64,000 bases of DNA, from NCBI RefSeq assembly GCF_021390335.1, contig NZ_JAJUXK010000009.1, forward strand, positions 62,001 to 126,000, read 5' to 3'. The notes below the pieces were generated by a model. That model saw only the letters and a program-made list of their open reading frames with translations. It ran no database searches and had not been told where the DNA came from. Source of the DNA: Dyadobacter sp. CY343 (lineage in GTDB: Bacteria; Bacteroidota; Bacteroidia; Cytophagales; Spirosomataceae). Shown here piece after piece: positions 63,134-64,000 of this stretch (position 1 is its first letter; each line of letters opens with the position of its first letter). The translations under genes were made by a program, and so were the position numbers.

Positions 63134-64000
63134 ATGAATTTGACTTTTAGCTTAATACGCGTTTTGCGGCTGGCTGTTATCCTGATCGTAATTCCGATCC
63201 TGTCGCAAGCGCAGCAAATACTTGATAAACCGGTTGCCATTTCAGTGAAAGGGCAACCGGTTTCTGAGGTTTTGAAAACGATCAGCGAGCAGGGTAAATT
63301 TTACTTTTCCTATAATAGCAATATCGTGGCGGGTGATAGTCTGGTGACGTTAAATGTCATTCAGAAGCCCGTGCGGGACGTTTTGAATATACTTTTTCAG
63401 GATAAATATCAATACCGGGAAAAGGGCGATTATGTGATTATTCTGCCTGCTGTAAAAGACAGGACCATTTATATTTCGGGGTACGTTATCGATCAGGAAG
63501 GCAATGCGCCGGTCGATTACGCGAGCGTTTATTCGCGACAGTTGCTCGTCTCGACGATGTCTGGCGACGACGGACATTTCCGTTTGCGCGTAAGAGAAAG
63601 GGGGTTTCCGGTCAATTTGGTGATCAGTAAAGTAGGTTATGCAGACACTACGGTTGTGATCGGACAGCCGCAGCGCGAGGATATGCGCATATTGATCAAC
63701 CAAAAGGCTGTCGATCTGGATCCACTTATTGTACGATATTCCGAAGGCCAGTCTACCTGGCTGGGACGACTTTTTCTTTCGGCGCGAACAAGAATGCAGA
63801 GCCGGAATATCAGCCGGTTCTTTACGGCGCTACCTTATCAGGCTTCGCTTACGCCGGGTTTGGGCACGCACGGGAAATTGAGTCCCCAGGTAGTTAACAA
63901 GTTTTCTCTCAATATATTAGGTGGTTACACGGCGGGTGTGAATGGCGCGGAACTGGCGGGTGGGTTTAATATATCCAGGCAGGATGTACGTTACCTTCAA
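63134..64000 (+). CDS. STN/carboxypeptidase-regulatory domain protein (5' part only)
   Basis: The first 289 residues of a longer protein that runs off the right edge. A signal peptide (to about residue 26, ILSQAQ) is followed by an STN domain (about 30-100: VAISVKGQPVSEVLKTISEQ, LNVIQKPVRDVLNILF), then a carboxypeptidase-regulatory-like beta domain (about 108-190: ISGYVIDQEGNAPVDYASVY). After about 250 the sequence KFSLNILGGYTAGVNGAELA resembles glycine-rich surface repeats seen in Bacteroidota proteins with this layout, rather than a TonB plug. It starts 15 bases after the anti-sigma stop. The STN domain probably contacts the FecR periplasmic domain to control the sigma factor. Confidence 0.8.
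   Translation, partial: MNLTFSLIRVLRLAVILIVIPILSQAQQILDKPVAISVKGQPVSEVLKTISEQGKFYFSYNSNIVAGDSLVTLNVIQKPVRDVLNILFQDKYQYREKGDYVIILPAVKDRTIYISGYVIDQEGNAPVDYASVYSRQLLVSTMSGDDGHFRLRVRERGFPVNLVISKVGYADTTVVIGQPQREDMRILINQKAVDLDPLIVRYSEGQSTWLGRLFLSARTRMQSRNISRFFTALPYQASLTPGLGTHGKLSPQVVNKFSLNILGGYTAGVNGAELAGGFNISRQDVRYLQ

Overview
The window looks like chromosomal DNA of a Bacteroidota bacterium of the order Cytophagales, most like Dyadobacter or a close relative (inference from gene content, not from a search). Supporting signs are a type IX secretion sorting tail on a 1683-residue repeat protein, an ECF sigma/FecR/STN-domain trio, propeller-type sensor kinases, LytTR response regulators, N-terminally processed HslV, few Shine-Dalgarno sequences, and promoters of the Bacteroidota form TTG-N16-19-TAnnTTTG (clearest before tRNA-Leu and lepA). 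Layout: 1-5.2 kb holds two lipoproteins, a hybrid histidine kinase, an alpha/beta hydrolase and an AraC regulator. 5.2-10.9 kb is an AT-richer accessory block on the minus strand: a VKOR/thioredoxin protein with a degenerate C39-like N-terminus, a 70-residue double-glycine precursor with six core cysteines, a C39-peptidase ABC exporter (PCAT), and a HlyD adaptor cut off after 138 residues. An IS3-type transposase fossil and a 39-bp copy of the tRNA-Leu 3' end plus terminator lie beside it. 10.9-21.0 kb holds a 1069-residue propeller sensor kinase, its LytTR partner, two small proteins and the giant secreted repeat protein, and ends at tRNA-Leu(CAA). The tRNA tail/terminator occurs three times in one orientation (5245, 10860, 20926), which suggests two nested or successive tRNA-associated insertions. 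21.1-33.1 kb is an efflux locus: a MacB-like permease, a conserved hypothetical, then adaptor, TolC protein, ABC ATPase, two permeases, a sigma-54 response regulator and its kinase. Its intergenic gaps are filled by REP-like palindromes. 33.1-38.4 kb is a tightly packed minus-strand operon (MBL/beta-CASP nuclease, accA, HAD phosphatase, site-2 protease, phosphotriesterase-like protein). 38.5-45.5 kb has dacB, a glycosyltransferase-like protein, hslV, the E2 subunit of a 2-oxoacid dehydrogenase and lepA. 45.7-49.7 kb looks like an L-fucose or related sugar oxidation set (zinc dehydrogenase, SDR, FucP transporter, LytTR regulator). 49.9-59.1 kb has an S74-chaperone surface protein, cydAB, a 3-hydroxyacyl-CoA dehydrogenase, CsbD, an AGE-family epimerase and a PolX protein whose polymerase active site appears lost. 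59.1-64 kb has oxyR, a lone KilA-N protein, a small DGTPDKR-repeat protein, and an ECF sigma/anti-sigma/STN-domain trio running off the right edge. The most interesting system is the disulfide-rich peptide cassette at 5.4-10.2 kb: precursor, dedicated oxidative folding enzyme and maturation/export transporter sit together inside what looks like a tRNA-targeted island, with its adaptor gene broken.
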